Assembly: GCA_963921195.1 (NCBI GenBank)
Contig: OY992537.1
Coordinates: 92,958,736 to 93,022,735 of the forward strand
Direction of reading: 5' to 3'
Origin: Pegoplata infirma
Taxonomy: Eukaryota > Arthropoda > Insecta > Diptera > Anthomyiidae
Length of the DNA: 64,000 bases
The position numbers were made by a program, and so were the translations under genes. The notes under the pieces are model-generated. The model was not told the DNA's origin. It searched no databases and saw only the letters and a program-made list of their open reading frames with translations. Shown one piece after another: positions 22,278 to 33,491 of the stretch (positions are counted from its first letter, which is position 1; each line of letters starts with the position of its first letter).

Positions 22278-23170
22278 CTCTACACTCAAAATAATAAATT
22301 AGTAGATTTACTAATCTTTTTTTGCTAATGCTAGTAAGCTAACTTTTAGCAAATTTTTAATTGAGATTAGTATGTTAGCAAAAATATCTTGTAAACTTCA
22401 TTTAGCGCATTAGCAATTTTAAACAAAATTTGAACTAATTTTTTTTGCTAAATTTAAAATTGAGTTGACCAAATTTTTGCAAGCTTTTTTGCTATTGTTA
22501 GCAAAAATAAATTGTAAATTTTTTTTTTTTTTTAGAAAACTTAAAATGGTGCTATTTTGGAATCTAAGACAGATAGAGCAAAACGGAGGCCATTTTTGGT
22601 TCTCGTGCTTCATAGTATCGCCGGCTCTCTAATGGGTCCTAACTTTGGACCCTAATGGGTCCTAACTTTGGATCCAAAAAAATTAGTATTCCCGAAAATT
22701 TTAAAATGCTCATATCTCGGTAAATTTTGCCGACACAACAAAAAGTCCATTTTTGTAGCTCTCAACACGTATAACAAGACCGCAAAATAATCAAAAGCTC
22801 TCCGAGTAATATTTTTGAAGTTATCGAGTTTTGTAATTCTCAAAACCGGGGTCCCCTAAAATCACGTATCTCAAAAACTAAGCAAGGTAGAGCGAAACGG
22901 ACACAAATTTTGGATCAAAAACTATGACGATTTTTAAGGAACCCAACTAGGTCTAGGCCCATCGGGGTCTGGACCTATCGGGTCCGAACCTAATGGGGTC
23001 CTCAAATGTGTATGAACTAAGTTGAAATAAAAAAAAATTCAGTTAACTAATTTTTGGCCAAAAATTTTTGCTAACTTTAGCAAAAAAATTGTGGGTTCAA
23101 AATCAGCAAATTTTCTTGTAGGTTTACAAGCTTTTTTTGCTAACATTACAGTTTTTTTTTTGAGTGTACA
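22278..23170. mobile_element. TIR element with TACACTCAAAA ends, copy 1
   Basis: The left CTACACTCAAAATAATAAAT and the right TTTTTTTTGAGTGTACAGG ends are inverted. Subterminal GCTAACTTTTAGCAAATTT / TTTTTGCTAACTTTAGCAAA words also pair. The interior (GCTCATATCTCGGTAAATTT, CAGCACGT-like CTCAACACGTATAACAAG) is repeated at 30700-30990, where it is interrupted by a PIF-like MITE. No transposase seen. Confidence 0.6.
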
Positions 23171-23424
23171 GGAGTTTTTATCGGTACAACAAAGAATTTT
23201 TGATGGATTTAAACACGTTTTAAAAAACATTGGTAAGCCACAAAAATATTTAACAGAATCTTTTTGTCACTAAAAAAACCTTTTTACACTCAAAAACAAT
23301 TTTTTAACTCACCAACTTTACACTCAAAATTTTCTTTTACAAAAAATTGCTAAAGAAAAGTTTTAAGCTGCATTCAGAATGTTGGAGTACCCTGTACCAC
23401 TCATTGTCAGTGTCATCTCTAACA

Positions 23425-23940
23425 AGTAAAAAAATTATAGTCTGTCAAGACCGACAATATTATACTCTACACCAGTGTTTTCCGGGAAAAGAGTCCCAAG
23501 TCTAGATATGGACCAATTGGATCTATTTTTGGTAAGGTCCTTAATTAGTGTAGACAATACACGCAAATTTGATTGAAATCGGCGGGTATTTGTGGCCAAA
23601 AGAAGGATTTAAAAGATTATCGGGCGAAATTTTTATAATGAACTAAGAATTGTCTGATTATAATCAAACGTTACTGATTTCGCTGGATTGCAATACCAAC
23701 CTGACCAGATAAATGACCAACATACATATATACCAAACTACAGGAGCCTTCGTAAAGTCTTAGTTAGCGTGTTTCCAACAGACAGACAGTTAGCGTGTTT
23801 CCAACAGACAGACGGACGAACGGACATCGCTAGATGGTCTTCAAATCGATCGAGGATCATGACCAATATTTTGAGGTGTTACAAACGGAATGACAAACTT
23901 ATATATACCCTCTATCACTAGAGTGGAGGGTATAAAAAAT
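23425..23940 (+). mobile_element. Composite of two DINE-1-like families
   Basis: The left part (AACAAGTAAAAAAATTATAG, TCAAGACCGACAAT, CACCAGTGTTTTCCGGG) belongs to the family at 25546. The right part (GCTGGATTGCAATACCAACC, CATCGCTAGATGGTC, CTAGAGTGGAGGGTATAAAA) belongs to the family at 5190. A segment GTTAGCGTGTTTCCAACAGA is duplicated in tandem (23763 and 23787). Confidence 0.55.
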
Positions 23941-24479
23941 TTCGCGCAAAAAGTCTACACTTTTTTCTGTGTTTGAATAAAGTTTCGAGCAACAAATTAA
24001 AAATTTTAAACAAATCATGAACTTTAGTTCTAAGAATTAGTTGATATTTGTAGTAAAAGTATTTAAATGTTTGCAATCAATTGAAAGTTAGTTGGACATA
24101 CATATCTATAAAATACAATAGACTGACATTTTTTTGTATGGCAAAAAAGAATTTCTTCCGATTTAAAACATACGGGCACACTTTTTTTCTCCTAAACCTA
24201 AAATTTATGTGGTACAAATTAAATGAAATTTGCAAAAAATGGCGGTTTTTTCCTATGTTAAATTTTTTTTTTTTAATGTCAAAACTTTTTTCACTTGACG
24301 CTTTCATAGAGCTTGAGACAAACTTTCATTTAAAACTTATTTGAGCTAAATCATTGGCAGCCGTGGCAGCCCAAGATCAAAGTTTTCAATTTTTAAAAAT
24401 TTTTAAAAAATAAAAATATATGTTGCGACACATTATATTTATTAGTTTTGATGCTCTGAGCACAAATGTAAAAAAAAAA
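23941..24479. other. Repeat debris
   Basis: 24300-24475 carries CTTGAGACAAACTTTCATTT and AGCCGTGGCAGCCCAAGATC, a repeat seen reversed at 1-115 and again around 25400-25510 and 26450-26560. The overlapping opposite open frames at 24077-24344 are low-complexity and are not called. Confidence 0.4.
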
Positions 24480-25295
24480 TACACTCAAAATATTTTGTAG
24501 GCAAAAACAAAAGAAAAACACACTTAAAACCAGTGAATAAACAATTGAAAACCATCCCAGTAATTATTCATTTGTTTTAAAAACATCAACATTTATTTTT
24601 TACTGTTGGCAAAATTTTCTAAAATAAATAACACTAAACATTAAAAAATTACGGTTTTTTCATTCTTTTTTACCAACAAATTCGAAAAAAATAACCTACG
24701 AAAACATTAAAAATTAATGATAGTTCTGTTATTTTTACCAACAAATTCCAAAAAAATAACCTACCAAAACATTAAAAATTAATGATTTCGTAGGTTATTT
24801 TATACAATTTTCTATTGAAATATTTTTTTAAAAATTTTTAATAAAATTTTGGGGAATCGATCCCGCAATCAACTACATTCTGGCCAGACACTCTACCCAT
24901 CGTGCCAAAGCCACTTGATACAAATATGTTTTTATATTTCTATAAATAATTTTTTGAATTTTTTTTCTACAAACAAATAACTGACTTGTGTAGGTAAAAA
25001 CTAATGATATATCATTAAAAAATACCAACAATTTAAAAAAAAATTACTTACACAAATCATTAAAAATTTAAAGAATAATCAGTAGTTTTTACTTACAGAA
25101 CAAAAATAAATGACTTTATAAATTAAATGTTAGTGAAAGTCTTTATTTTTTAGTGTGTTATTTTTGAAACAAAGGACTGATGTAGTCATTAATAAAAACT
25201 GAACATCAAACAAATGTTTTTTCTTTTAAAAACGACTAAACGGAGAACTTTTTAAATAAACTACAAACAGTTAATGACATAATTTTTTGAGTGTA
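24480..25295. mobile_element. TIR element with ACACTCAAAA ends and AAAACATTAAAAATTAATGA repeats
   Basis: The left TACACTCAAAATATTTTG is inverted to the right ATAATTTTTTGAGTGTAA. Inside, a unit of about 68 bp with TTTTTACCAACAAATTC and AATAACCTAC is repeated twice (24665-24725, 24733-24785). It contains a tRNA-like insert at 24846-24920. Confidence 0.5.
24846..24920 (-). repeat. tRNA-like SINE remnant
   Basis: Read on the minus strand it holds GATGGGTAGAGTGTCTGG, resembling an RNA polymerase III A box. About 35 bp on comes GCGGGATCGATTCCCC, resembling a B box (GGTTCGANTCC, one mismatch). The anticodon arm cannot be folded convincingly, so a tRNA-derived SINE or pseudogene is more likely than a working tRNA gene. 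Confidence 0.4.
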
Positions 25296-25545
25296 ATATC
25301 GGTCGAACGGTTTTTGAGATAAAGCTATTTGAAATGTCGGTTTTATCCTTCGTTCAAGATTTTGTTTAAGAAAATCTTAAAATTTGTTACCCTTTAACCT
25401 TTCATAAGGCCAGAGACAGTCTTTCATTTGAACTTTATTTAAGCCAAATCTGACCATTTTAACCTGTGGCGCCCTTCGATCAAAGTTTTGAGTTTTGGAA
25501 AAATTAAGACCAAAATTTTGGATTTTTGAAAAATAAAAAAAAACA

Positions 25546-26303
25546 AGTAAGAAAGTTATAGTCGGTCAAGACCGACGATATAATACCCTACACCAGTGTT
25601 TTCCGAAAAATGGGTCCCAAGTCCAAACATGGACCGATTGGATCTGTCTTTTGTTAGATCTTTATTTAGTGTAGAAAACACACACAGACCAAATTTTAGT
25701 GGAATTTGTTTATTTTTTTGTCAATAGACCGATTTAACTGAATATCGATCGAAATTTTTATATAGGGGACTAAGTCCAAAAATGGTCCAATTATATTCCT
25801 ATTTGATTAGGTTACTAAAGTATACGTTTAACACCTAAAAATAAAAATTTTATCAAATATTTCCATATTCATGAATTTTGAGGGAATTATGTGAATATCG
25901 GGAGGGTGGTTTGTATGGGGACTACCAGAAGGACTTACCCGATTCCTTTGAAATTTGGAATAAAGATTCGTGCATATAATTTGATTACCTGCTAAATTTC
26001 AAAGCGATATCTATTATAATACAGTTATTAGAGTCATTTAAGCCGAATTCAAAGGGGGCGTTTGTATGGGGGCTAGGTCTTAACATGGACCGATTTTCTC
26101 CAATTTCAATAGGCTTCGTCCAGGGCCCAAAAGATGCTTTAGTCAATTGATTGAAAATTGCGACCTGTATCGTGCTTAAACTGGTAGATGGACAGACGGA
26201 CGGACATCGCTAAATCAAAAAGTGATTCTGAGTCGATCGGTAACTTGAAGGTAGGTCTAGGACCAATATTTCGGGTACCACAGAGTGGTGTAGGGTATAA
26301 AAA
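25546..26303 (+). mobile_element. DINE-1-like element (GGTCAAGACCGAC family), complete copy
   Basis: It starts AACAAGTAAGAAAGTTATAG, then a TCGGTCAAGACCGA hairpin and TAATACCCTACACCAGTG. It proceeds through ACCGATTTAACTGAATATCG and GGACGGACATCGCTAAATC, and ends CAGAGTGGTGTAGGGTATAA. This 758-bp copy is uninterrupted. It serves as the empty-site reference for the insertions in the copies at 42412 and 57350. Confidence 0.7.
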
Positions 26304-27116
26304 TCTGAAATCGGACGAGTTGTATTTGAGATGTCGTTATTTGAAATTTGTCAAAAAATTTCTAAAAATAGCTGTTTTTCCTACCTTCAAGAAATTGTTT
26401 AAAAAAATATCGAAATTTTTTTTTCATTGACTATTTTATATGTATAGCTTGAAACAAACTTTTATTTAAAATTAATTCGATCAAAGTTTAAAGTTTTGAT
26501 GAAAATTTTCTAAAAAACCAAATTTTGATCGAAGGCTGCCACGGGTTTAAATGATCGGATTTGGATCAAATTAGTTTAAAATGGATGTTGGTCTCAAGCT
26601 CTTTGAGAGGGTTAAGGGAAAGAAATGTTGAGATTTTTAAAAAAAAAATAGCTTGAACGTAGAAATTTGTCAAAAAATTTCTAAAAATAGCGGGATTTTT
26701 CTACCTTCAAGAGATTTTTTAAAAAATCTCAAAATATTTTTCCATTGATTATTTTATAGAGCTTGAAACAAAGTTTTATTTAAAGTTAATTTGAGCCAAA
26801 TCAGAGCAATTTAACCCATGGCTCTCTTCGATCAAAGTTTGGAGTTTTTGATGAAAATTTTCTAAAAACCCAAATTTTGATCGAAGGTTGCCACGGGCTT
26901 AAATGATCGGATTTGACTCAAATTAGTTTAAAATGCAAGTTGGTCTTAAGCTCTATAAAAGGGTTAAGGGAAAGAAATTTCGAGATTTAAAAAAAAAAAA
27001 TGATTGAACGTCGGAAAAACCCTCAATATTTTGCAAATTTCAAATTGCAATATCTCGAAAACCTTTCGACCGATTTAAAAAATTATGTGACACATTTTTA
27101 ATTTTTTTTTTTTTTT
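26304..27116. other. Tandemly related dispersed repeat
   Basis: Two diverged copies of a block of about 370 bp (26330-26640 and 26660-27000) carry GTCAAAAAATTTCTAAAAAT, CTTGAAACAAA(C/G)TTTTATTT and GAAGG(C/T)TGCCACGGG. The block flanks the 35-bp satellite and resumes at about 28845 (GTGCCACGGTTTAATTTAAT). This suggests the satellite expanded inside this repeat. Confidence 0.55.
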
Positions 27117-28836
27117 TTCTATAGAAAAATTTTCAGATTCTGAGACATATAGAAATATTCTCAGATTCTGAGACATTTTTTCTATAGAAAAATTTTCAGA
27201 TTCTGAGACATTTTTTCTATAGAAAAATTCTCAGATTCTGAGACATTTTTTCTATAGAAAAATTCATAGATTCTGAGACATTTTTTCTACAGAAAAATTC
27301 TCAGATTCTGAGACATTTTTTCTATAGCAAAATTCTCGGATTCTGAGACATATTTTCTATAGAAAAATTCTCAGATTCTAAGACATTTTTTCTATAGAAA
27401 AATTCTCAGATTCTGAGACATTTTTTCTATAGAAAAATTCTCAGATTCTGAAACATTTTTTCTATTGAAAAATTCTCAGATTCTGAGACATTTTTTCTAT
27501 AGAAAAATTCTCAGATTCTGAGACATTTTTTTTATAGAAAAATTCTCAGATTCTGAGACATTTTTTCTATAGAAAAATTCTCAGATTCTGAGACATTTTT
27601 TCTATAGAAAAATTCTCAGATTCTGAGACATTTTTTCTATAGAAAAATTCTCAGATTCTGAGACATTTTTTCTATAGAAAAATTCTCAGATTCTGAGACA
27701 TTTTTTCTATAGAAAAATTCTCAGATTCTGAGACATTTTTTCTATAGAAAAATTCTCAGATTCTGAGACATTTTTTCTATAGAAAAATTCTCAGATTCTG
27801 AGACATTTTTTCTATAGAAAAATTCTCAGATTCTGAGACATTTTTTCTATAGAAAAATTCTTAGATTCTGAGACATTTTTTCTATAGAAAAATTCTCAGA
27901 TTCTGAGACATTTTTTCTATAGAAAAATTCTCAGATTCTGAGACATTTTTTCTATAGAAAAATTCTCAGATTCTGAGACATTTTTTCTATAGAAAAATTC
28001 TCAGATTCTGAGACATTTTTTCTATAGAAAAATTCTCAGATTCTGAGACATTTTTTCTATAGAAAAATTCTCAGATTCTGAGACATTTTTTCTATAGAAA
28101 AATTCTCAGATTCTGAGACATTTTTTCTATAGAAAAATTCTCAGATTCTGAGACATTTTTTCTATAGAAAAATTCTCAGATTCTGAGACATTTTTTCTAT
28201 AGAAAAATTCTCAGATTCTGAGACATTTTTTCTATAGAAAAATTCTCAGATTCTGAGACATTTTTTCTATAGAAAAATTCTCAGATTCTGAGACATTTTT
28301 TCTATAGAAAAATTCTCAGATTCTGAGACATTTTTTCTATAGAAAAATTCTCAGATTCTGAGACATTTTTTCTATAGAAAAATTCTCAGATTCTGAGACA
28401 TTTTTTCTATAGAAAAATTCTCAGATTCTGAGACATTTTTTCTATAGAAAAATTCTCAGATTCTGAGACATTTTTTCTATAGAAAAATTCTCAGATTCTG
28501 AGACATTTTTTCTATAGAAAAATTCTCAGATTCTGAGACATTTTTTCTATAGAAAAATTCTCAGATTCTGAGACATTTTTTCTATAGAAAAATTCTCAGA
28601 TTCTGAGACATTTTTTCTATAGAAAAATTCTCAGATTCTGAAACATTTTTCCTATAGAAAAATTCTCAGATTCTGAGACATTTTTTCTATAGAAAAATTC
28701 TCAGATTCTGAGACATTTTTTCTATAGAAAAATTCTCAGATTCTGAGACATTTTTTCTATAGAAAAATTCTTAGATTCTGAGACATTTTTTTCTATAGAA
28801 AATTGTCAGATTCGGAGACATTTTTTCTGTAGAAAT
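27117..28836. repeat. 35-bp satellite, about 49 units
   Basis: The period is exactly 35 bp: identical text recurs every 420 bases, which is 12 units. Each unit combines the perfect dyad TTTCTATAGAAA and the dyad CTCAGATTCTGAG (symmetric about its central T) with a T-run and GACA. The central units are almost identical, while the first and last few are diverged. This is the usual pattern of unequal exchange homogenising the middle. The small array at 1700-2050 is the same family in reverse orientation. Confidence 0.95.
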
Positions 28837-29258
28837 CTCCGGGTGCCACGGTTTAATTTAATCCAATTGGCCTCAAATTTGTAACACATAACTTTTAGGT
28901 CTAGTAGAATAAGAATTTGCCCCGACACTTGGGAAAATCAAAAGTTGAAGAAAAAATGTCACTCTAGTATACAATGTATGTCCAAATGTATATTTTAATA
29001 TAAGTGAGTCTACTTAATGGAACTTGACATTGACGTGACCAAACATATCAATTAAGTCTAATAATACTCGTACTAAATATTTTCTTATCAACACTATACA
29101 CAGTATCATTAATTTATAGCTGGACCATCATCCATCTAGACTTACCAACACCAAGAGAAAAATCCATAAATATGAAGATAATTACGTAGAATGATTATCA
29201 AGAAAAAAAAAGTGTGTCTTCCAAATAATACTGTAGATTGAAATTTCAAGAGCTAAGT
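28837..29258. other. Spacer upstream of the secreted-protein gene
   Basis: It begins with the continuing repeat (GGTGCCACGGTTTAATTTAA) up to about 28970. The remaining 290 bp before the promoter is not recognisably repetitive and may hold the gene's upstream control region. No specific site can be named. Confidence 0.4.
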
Positions 29259-29291
29259 TTTTAAAAGAAAATAAGTAATCGTTCATTGCCA
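29259..29291 (+). promoter_or_regulatory. Putative TATA/initiator promoter
   Basis: TTTAAAAG at 29259-29266 is TATA-like. An initiator-like CCAGTT has its A at 29291, 32 bp downstream, matching normal fly TATA-to-start spacing. A TCATTG at 29284 is an alternative start. This would give a 5' leader of about 45 nt before the ATG at 29336. Confidence 0.4.
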
Positions 29292-29335
29292 GTTGGAAAA
29301 AGTTTCTCAAACTAATAAGACACACTCAATTCAAA

Positions 29336-29881
29336 ATGAATCGTTTTCAATGGCTTTTAAGCCTTGTTTTAATTGGAGCCATATTTATGGGCACTCGGGC
29401 AGATAGTGATAGTGACAGCGATAGTGACAGTGGCAGTGATAGTAATGAAAGTGGTAGCGGTGCTAAAAAACATGGCAAAAAATACAAGTATCCATCACCG
29501 CCAACATATCCACAACCCAATTATCATTATAACAATCCAGCGTATATGCCACAAGGTCCTCCACCACCACCACCATATGGTGGTGCTTATTATCCTCCAC
29601 CAATGCCCTACTATTATGGTTATCCACCACCAGCTCCTCAAGCACCTGTACCTTATGGGTATAATCCTTATCCCTATGGAGGTTACTATAATCAACCACC
29701 ACCACCGCAACAACAAGGGCCACCACAACAAGCACCTCCACAACAAGCTCCTGGCCAAACACCACAAGGATATCCTGGTATTCCCGGTGGTACCAGCACT
29801 ATCAATCATTCTTTAAAGGTTAACAAGGAATATAAGGAAGATGGTCATCATTATCGTCCAGATGGTACACCAACCGATTAA
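29336..29881 (+). CDS. Secreted Ser-Asp and Pro/Tyr/Gln-rich protein, 181 aa
   Basis: A single-exon frame from ATG (context TCAAAATGA, a good fly start) to TAA. Residues 1-22 are a classic signal peptide: positive MNR, hydrophobic LLSLVLIGAIFMG, likely cleavage after TRA. Next come an acidic SDSDSD/SGSDSNESGSG run (about 23-43) and a basic patch KKHGKKYKY (about 45-53). A Pro/Tyr/Gly body (PPPPPPYGG, PYGYNPYPYGGYY, 54-120) and a Gln/Pro stretch (QQQGPPQQAPPQQAPGQ) follow. The end is a more ordinary tail, SLKVNKEYKEDGHHYRPDG. There are no cysteines in the mature part, so no disulfide-held fold is expected. Composition suggests an intrinsically disordered extracellular protein, for example of saliva, cuticle, eggshell or glue. 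I do not recognise the family. AATAAA follows 21 bp after the stop. Codon use is ordinary and clearly protein-like, unlike the other open frames here. Confidence 0.85.
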   Translation: MNRFQWLLSLVLIGAIFMGTRADSDSDSDSDSGSDSNESGSGAKKHGKKYKYPSPPTYPQPNYHYNNPAYMPQGPPPPPPYGGAYYPPPMPYYYGYPPPAPQAPVPYGYNPYPYGGYYNQPPPPQQQGPPQQAPPQQAPGQTPQGYPGIPGGTSTINHSLKVNKEYKEDGHHYRPDGTPTD

Positions 29882-29901
29882 GCTTAGATCAAAATATATT
29901 T

Positions 29902-29907
29902 AATAAA
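29902..29907 (+). promoter_or_regulatory. Polyadenylation signal AATAAA
   Basis: It lies 21 bp after the stop codon of the secreted-protein gene, giving a very short 3' UTR. Confidence 0.6.
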
Positions 29908-29949
29908 TTTGTTACTTTTGTGAAAAAAATATATTAAATACAAATTTTA

Positions 29950-30699
29950 AACCGAAAGCCAAATTTCTTTATTGATCGGGTTAATTAAGTGAGAGTGTTA
30001 AATTACACTGCACTGTGGTTTATTATCGATTTTTTTTTTTTGGAAATAATTCGGCCATTTAGTAAGTACTGGACCGATAGTAGTGAAATTTATACCGGTT
30101 ATAGCTAACGTAAGTTTGAGCTTAAGTTTGGACGGAGAACCCCACATGTCAAATAGGGGCGCCTCCAGGGGCCCCTAAAGTAGGACACCTTTTGCATACA
30201 AATGAGGTTATTCATAAAACCTAAAATATATTTAAAGTAGGTTTATTTGACAGATATTGCAGGAACAATTGTCAAATAAACCTACAATAAGTCTGTTATA
30301 AGTATTATGAATAAGAGCCAAAGGCTATAAGTGCTTGCCAATTTTTTGTTTATCTGATTTTTATGAAATTTGAAATTTTTTTAAAGCGCTAGTAAAATAC
30401 CTAAAAAAATATATTTGAAGTTGTCGATATCTCTTTTACTTTTCAATTTATAGCCATTTGAATGGGGAATTTTTTTTTTCCGATCGTGGTTCAGAATAGG
30501 TTGGTCACCTAACGTCCGAAATTTTAAAAAAATTTTACACTATTTTAAACTTAAAAAAAAAAATCCCAAAAAAATGGGATTTTTTGCTTAAAAAGTACCG
30601 ACACTCTTTTGCTTCCAGCTTAAAAGTTTCATTCAGAACATGTAAATTTTTTCTATTGATCTGAAAGGCAATATCACGTAGATGATTTAAACGAATAGC
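29950..30699. other. Repeat debris downstream of the secreted-protein gene
   Basis: Around 30005-30130 (GCACTGTGGTTTATTATCG, TAAGTACTGGACCGATAG) it resembles fragments near 19110 and 21880. A GTTTATTTGACAGATATTGC / CAATTGTCAAATAAACCTAC inverted pair sits at 30240-30290. No gene is seen. Confidence 0.4.
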
Positions 30700-31715
30700 G
30701 TGTCAAAATTTCTTAAGTATTCCCGAAAATTTTAAAATGCTCATATCTCGGTAAATATTGCCTACACAACACAAAGTCCAAAAGTATTTTTGTAGCTCTC
30801 AACACGTAGAACAATACCGCAAATTAACTCAAAGCTCTCCGAGTAATATTTTAAAAGTTATCGAGATTTTTAATTCTCAAAACCCTAATGGATATGGATA
30901 AAAAACTATGACGATTTTTAAGGAACCCAACTATCGGGGTCTGGACCTATCGGGTCCGAACCTAATGGGGTCCTCAAATGTGTATGAACTAAAAGGAAGG
31001 TCATTCACAGGGCACCCACCGAAATAAGAGTTACCTGTTATTTTTAGCTGCCCAATCTCAAATTTAAAAAAAAAGGATTGCCACCTAATGATAAAATAAG
31101 GGCTTTTGGGAAAAACCGTATAAAAGCTGAACAGCAATTTCGCTAGCAATTTCGCCAAACGAAAAAATACGGGTCAGCTTAATTTTGATAGAGATTATTA
31201 TATATGATTTTGGCGGTCGTACGTATATACATTTCCATATAAACTACCCCAACGATTTTTCATTTTTGACAATAACGAACTTAACGAAACCGAATTCGGA
31301 CACGGCCGATACACCATTGGATAGGCCTTAAAAAAACCTTTCGTCCTGTATAAAATGTTCATATTATGATTATATTATAGTTTCTTTAAAGAAATAGCTA
31401 AAATCCTCAAAAAACGAAAAAAATTCCATTTTTCTCCCTCCCCTTTGACCCGCTAAATGTGAGATTGGGCAGCTATACAAAAACAGGTACCACTCATTTT
31501 GCTCCCCTCTTTCCTATATTCAAGTTTCAGGACAATCGGTGGGTGCCCTGTGAAAGACCTTCCTTGTAAGTTTAAATAAAAAAAAATTCAGTTAACTAAT
31601 TTTTGGCAAAACATTTTTGTTAACTACAAAATTGTGGGTTTAAAATCAGCAAATTTTCTTGTAGGTTTACAAGTTTTTTTTGCTAACATTACAGTTTTTT
31701 TGTTGAGTGTAACCA
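30700..31715. mobile_element. TIR element copy 2, interrupted at 30993
   Basis: 30715-30990 matches 22690-23020, and 31570-31715 matches 23025-23170 (CAAATTTTCTTGTAGGTTTA, GCTAACATTACAGTTTTTTT). The left end is missing or diverged. The split is exactly at the 3-bp target of the PIF-like MITE. Confidence 0.6.
30993..31566. mobile_element. PIF/Harbinger-like MITE (CAAGGAAG family), TSD TAA
   Basis: The ends AAAGGAAGGTCATTCACAGG and CTGTGAAAGACCTTCCTTG are inverted, continuing through GCACCCACCG. TAA flanks at 30990-30992 and 31567-31569. The uninterrupted sibling at 23015 reads GAACTAAGTTGAAATAAAA. The interior (TCGTACGTATATACATTTCC) is related to 10110-10170. Confidence 0.85.
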
Positions 31716-32629
31716 ATTTGTTAGCGTGGTGTAAAATGTAACTTTTTATATCAATTGAGATAACAACTCTATTTTTTTTTATTTCTTTAACCCATGTTAT
31801 ACAGAAAAGAATTAAGCCTACATGAAACGAAACGAAATGGAACTCAGAACGAAATGGAATAGAACAGATAATGAAATGATCCACTACATTTTACGGTAAA
31901 TGTAACCAAAAATTCTTGTTGTTTTTTACTATTGATTAACAACTACAAAAAAACGGTAAAAACAACTTCAAATTACAGTTGTTTTTACTGTAACTAAAAA
32001 AAAAACTTCTCGACGAAAAAATGATTAAAATTGTTTAATAAAGATTCCTGCTGATACTTCTAACTCGTTTAACACATCCGTTTTTCTAAATTTTTTGATA
32101 GACTAAAAACAACTACATAAAACAACTGTAATTGTTTGTATTTATTTTTTAAAACGACTACAAAAAGATTTTTCATACAACAACAACTGAAATTGTAGTT
32201 GAAAACAACAACTACTACTTACTACAAAAATGACCGCCATGTAGTAACTGCAATAATTTTCTAAGTGAAGTGTAGATTCCAGTCTTCCCAGATCAACCTT
32301 TCTTCGCTCTACCTTTGTATTCATTAATAAAATGTACATTTTCAAATATTATATATCAATATGATTCTTTTTATTTATTAAATTTGTTTTTAAATATTGT
32401 AAACTTCTTAAATTATTTTTATTAATCCATTATTTATTCATTCATTTGATATTTAATTGTTTTATTAGCAAACAAAATTATTTTAGCTACTAGATTAGCA
32501 CAAAGAAGGAACAAACGAAAGCAAGAAAAAAAAGAACACAAGTCTTCTTCTTTTAATTTAACTAAAAAAAAATACATTTTAAAAACTGACAGTGATCAAG
32601 ATAAACTTATTAGAAATTAGCTAAATGAT
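31716..32629. other. AT-rich spacer
   Basis: ACAACT-rich low-complexity sequence (AAAACAACTGTAATTG, CAACAACTGAAATTG, 31910-32240) in both orientations suggests an old palindromic MITE. No gene is seen. Confidence 0.4.
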
Positions 32630-33360
32630 TCTACACCATTTTTAATTTTATTTGAAAATTTTCCAACATTTATTTTAGGATTTTTCAAATGAATTTTAAA
32701 TTTTTTCAAATGAATTTTAAAATTTTCTAAATGAGTTTTAAAATTTAAAATATTCAAAATGAATTTTAAAATATTCCAAATGAATTTTAAAATATTCCAA
32801 ATGAATTTTAAAAAATTATTTGAAAAATGCCCAAATATATTTTAAAATTGTCCAAATATATTTTAAGATTGTACAAATATATTTTAAAATTGTAAAAATA
32901 TATTTTAAAATTGTACAAATACAATTTTAATTGTATTTAGAAAATTTTCAATTATATTTAGACAATTTTAAAATACATTAGGACAATTTTAAAATACATT
33001 TATTCATGAAAAATTTTAATTGCATTTAGAAAATTTTAAATTGTATTTATTTGGACAATTTAAAATTATATTTAGAAAATTTTTAAATACATTTGGACAA
33101 TTTTAAAATTCATTTGGACAATTTTAAAATATATTTGGGCATTTTTCAAATACTTTTGGACAATTTTAAAATATATTTGGACAATTTTAAAATATATTTA
33201 GACAATTTTAAAATATATTTAGACTATTTTTAAATTTAATTTGACAATTTTAAAATACATTTGAAAATTTTAAAACTCATCTGGAAAATTTTAAAACTCA
33301 TCTGGAAAATTTTAAAATACATTTGGAAAATTTTAATATATAATTAAAAAATGGAGAAGA
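32630..33360. mobile_element. Small FB-like foldback with 21-bp subrepeats
   Basis: The left half is a run of TTTTAAAAT(A/T)(T/G)TCCAAAT units (32690-32935). The right half is the complementary ATTTGGACAATTTTAAAAT (32936-33340). The outer ends (CTACACCATTTTTAATTTT and, reversed, CTCCATTTTTTAATTAT) are inverted. The same 21-bp motif and ACACCATTT end occur in the larger element at 52337-54807, so they are one family. Confidence 0.7.
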
Positions 33361-33491
33361 ATTGTTTGTGGCTAAAAAATTAAAAACAAATTTGAAAATT
33401 TTCATAAAAATTAAAATTTTTTTATACATTTTGAGACACAAAAATTTAAGAAATCTTACTTAAATCAAAATTTAAAAAAAATAACAATATT

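Noticed and set aside
27117..28836. Regular 35-bp periodicity considered as a CRISPR array
   Set aside because: Units are contiguous, with no unique spacers between repeats, and the context is eukaryotic.
29373..29816. Three other frames open across the secreted-protein gene
   Set aside because: They are alternative readings of CCA/TAT-rich repeats. Only the 181-codon frame has a signal peptide, a good start context and a following poly(A) signal.
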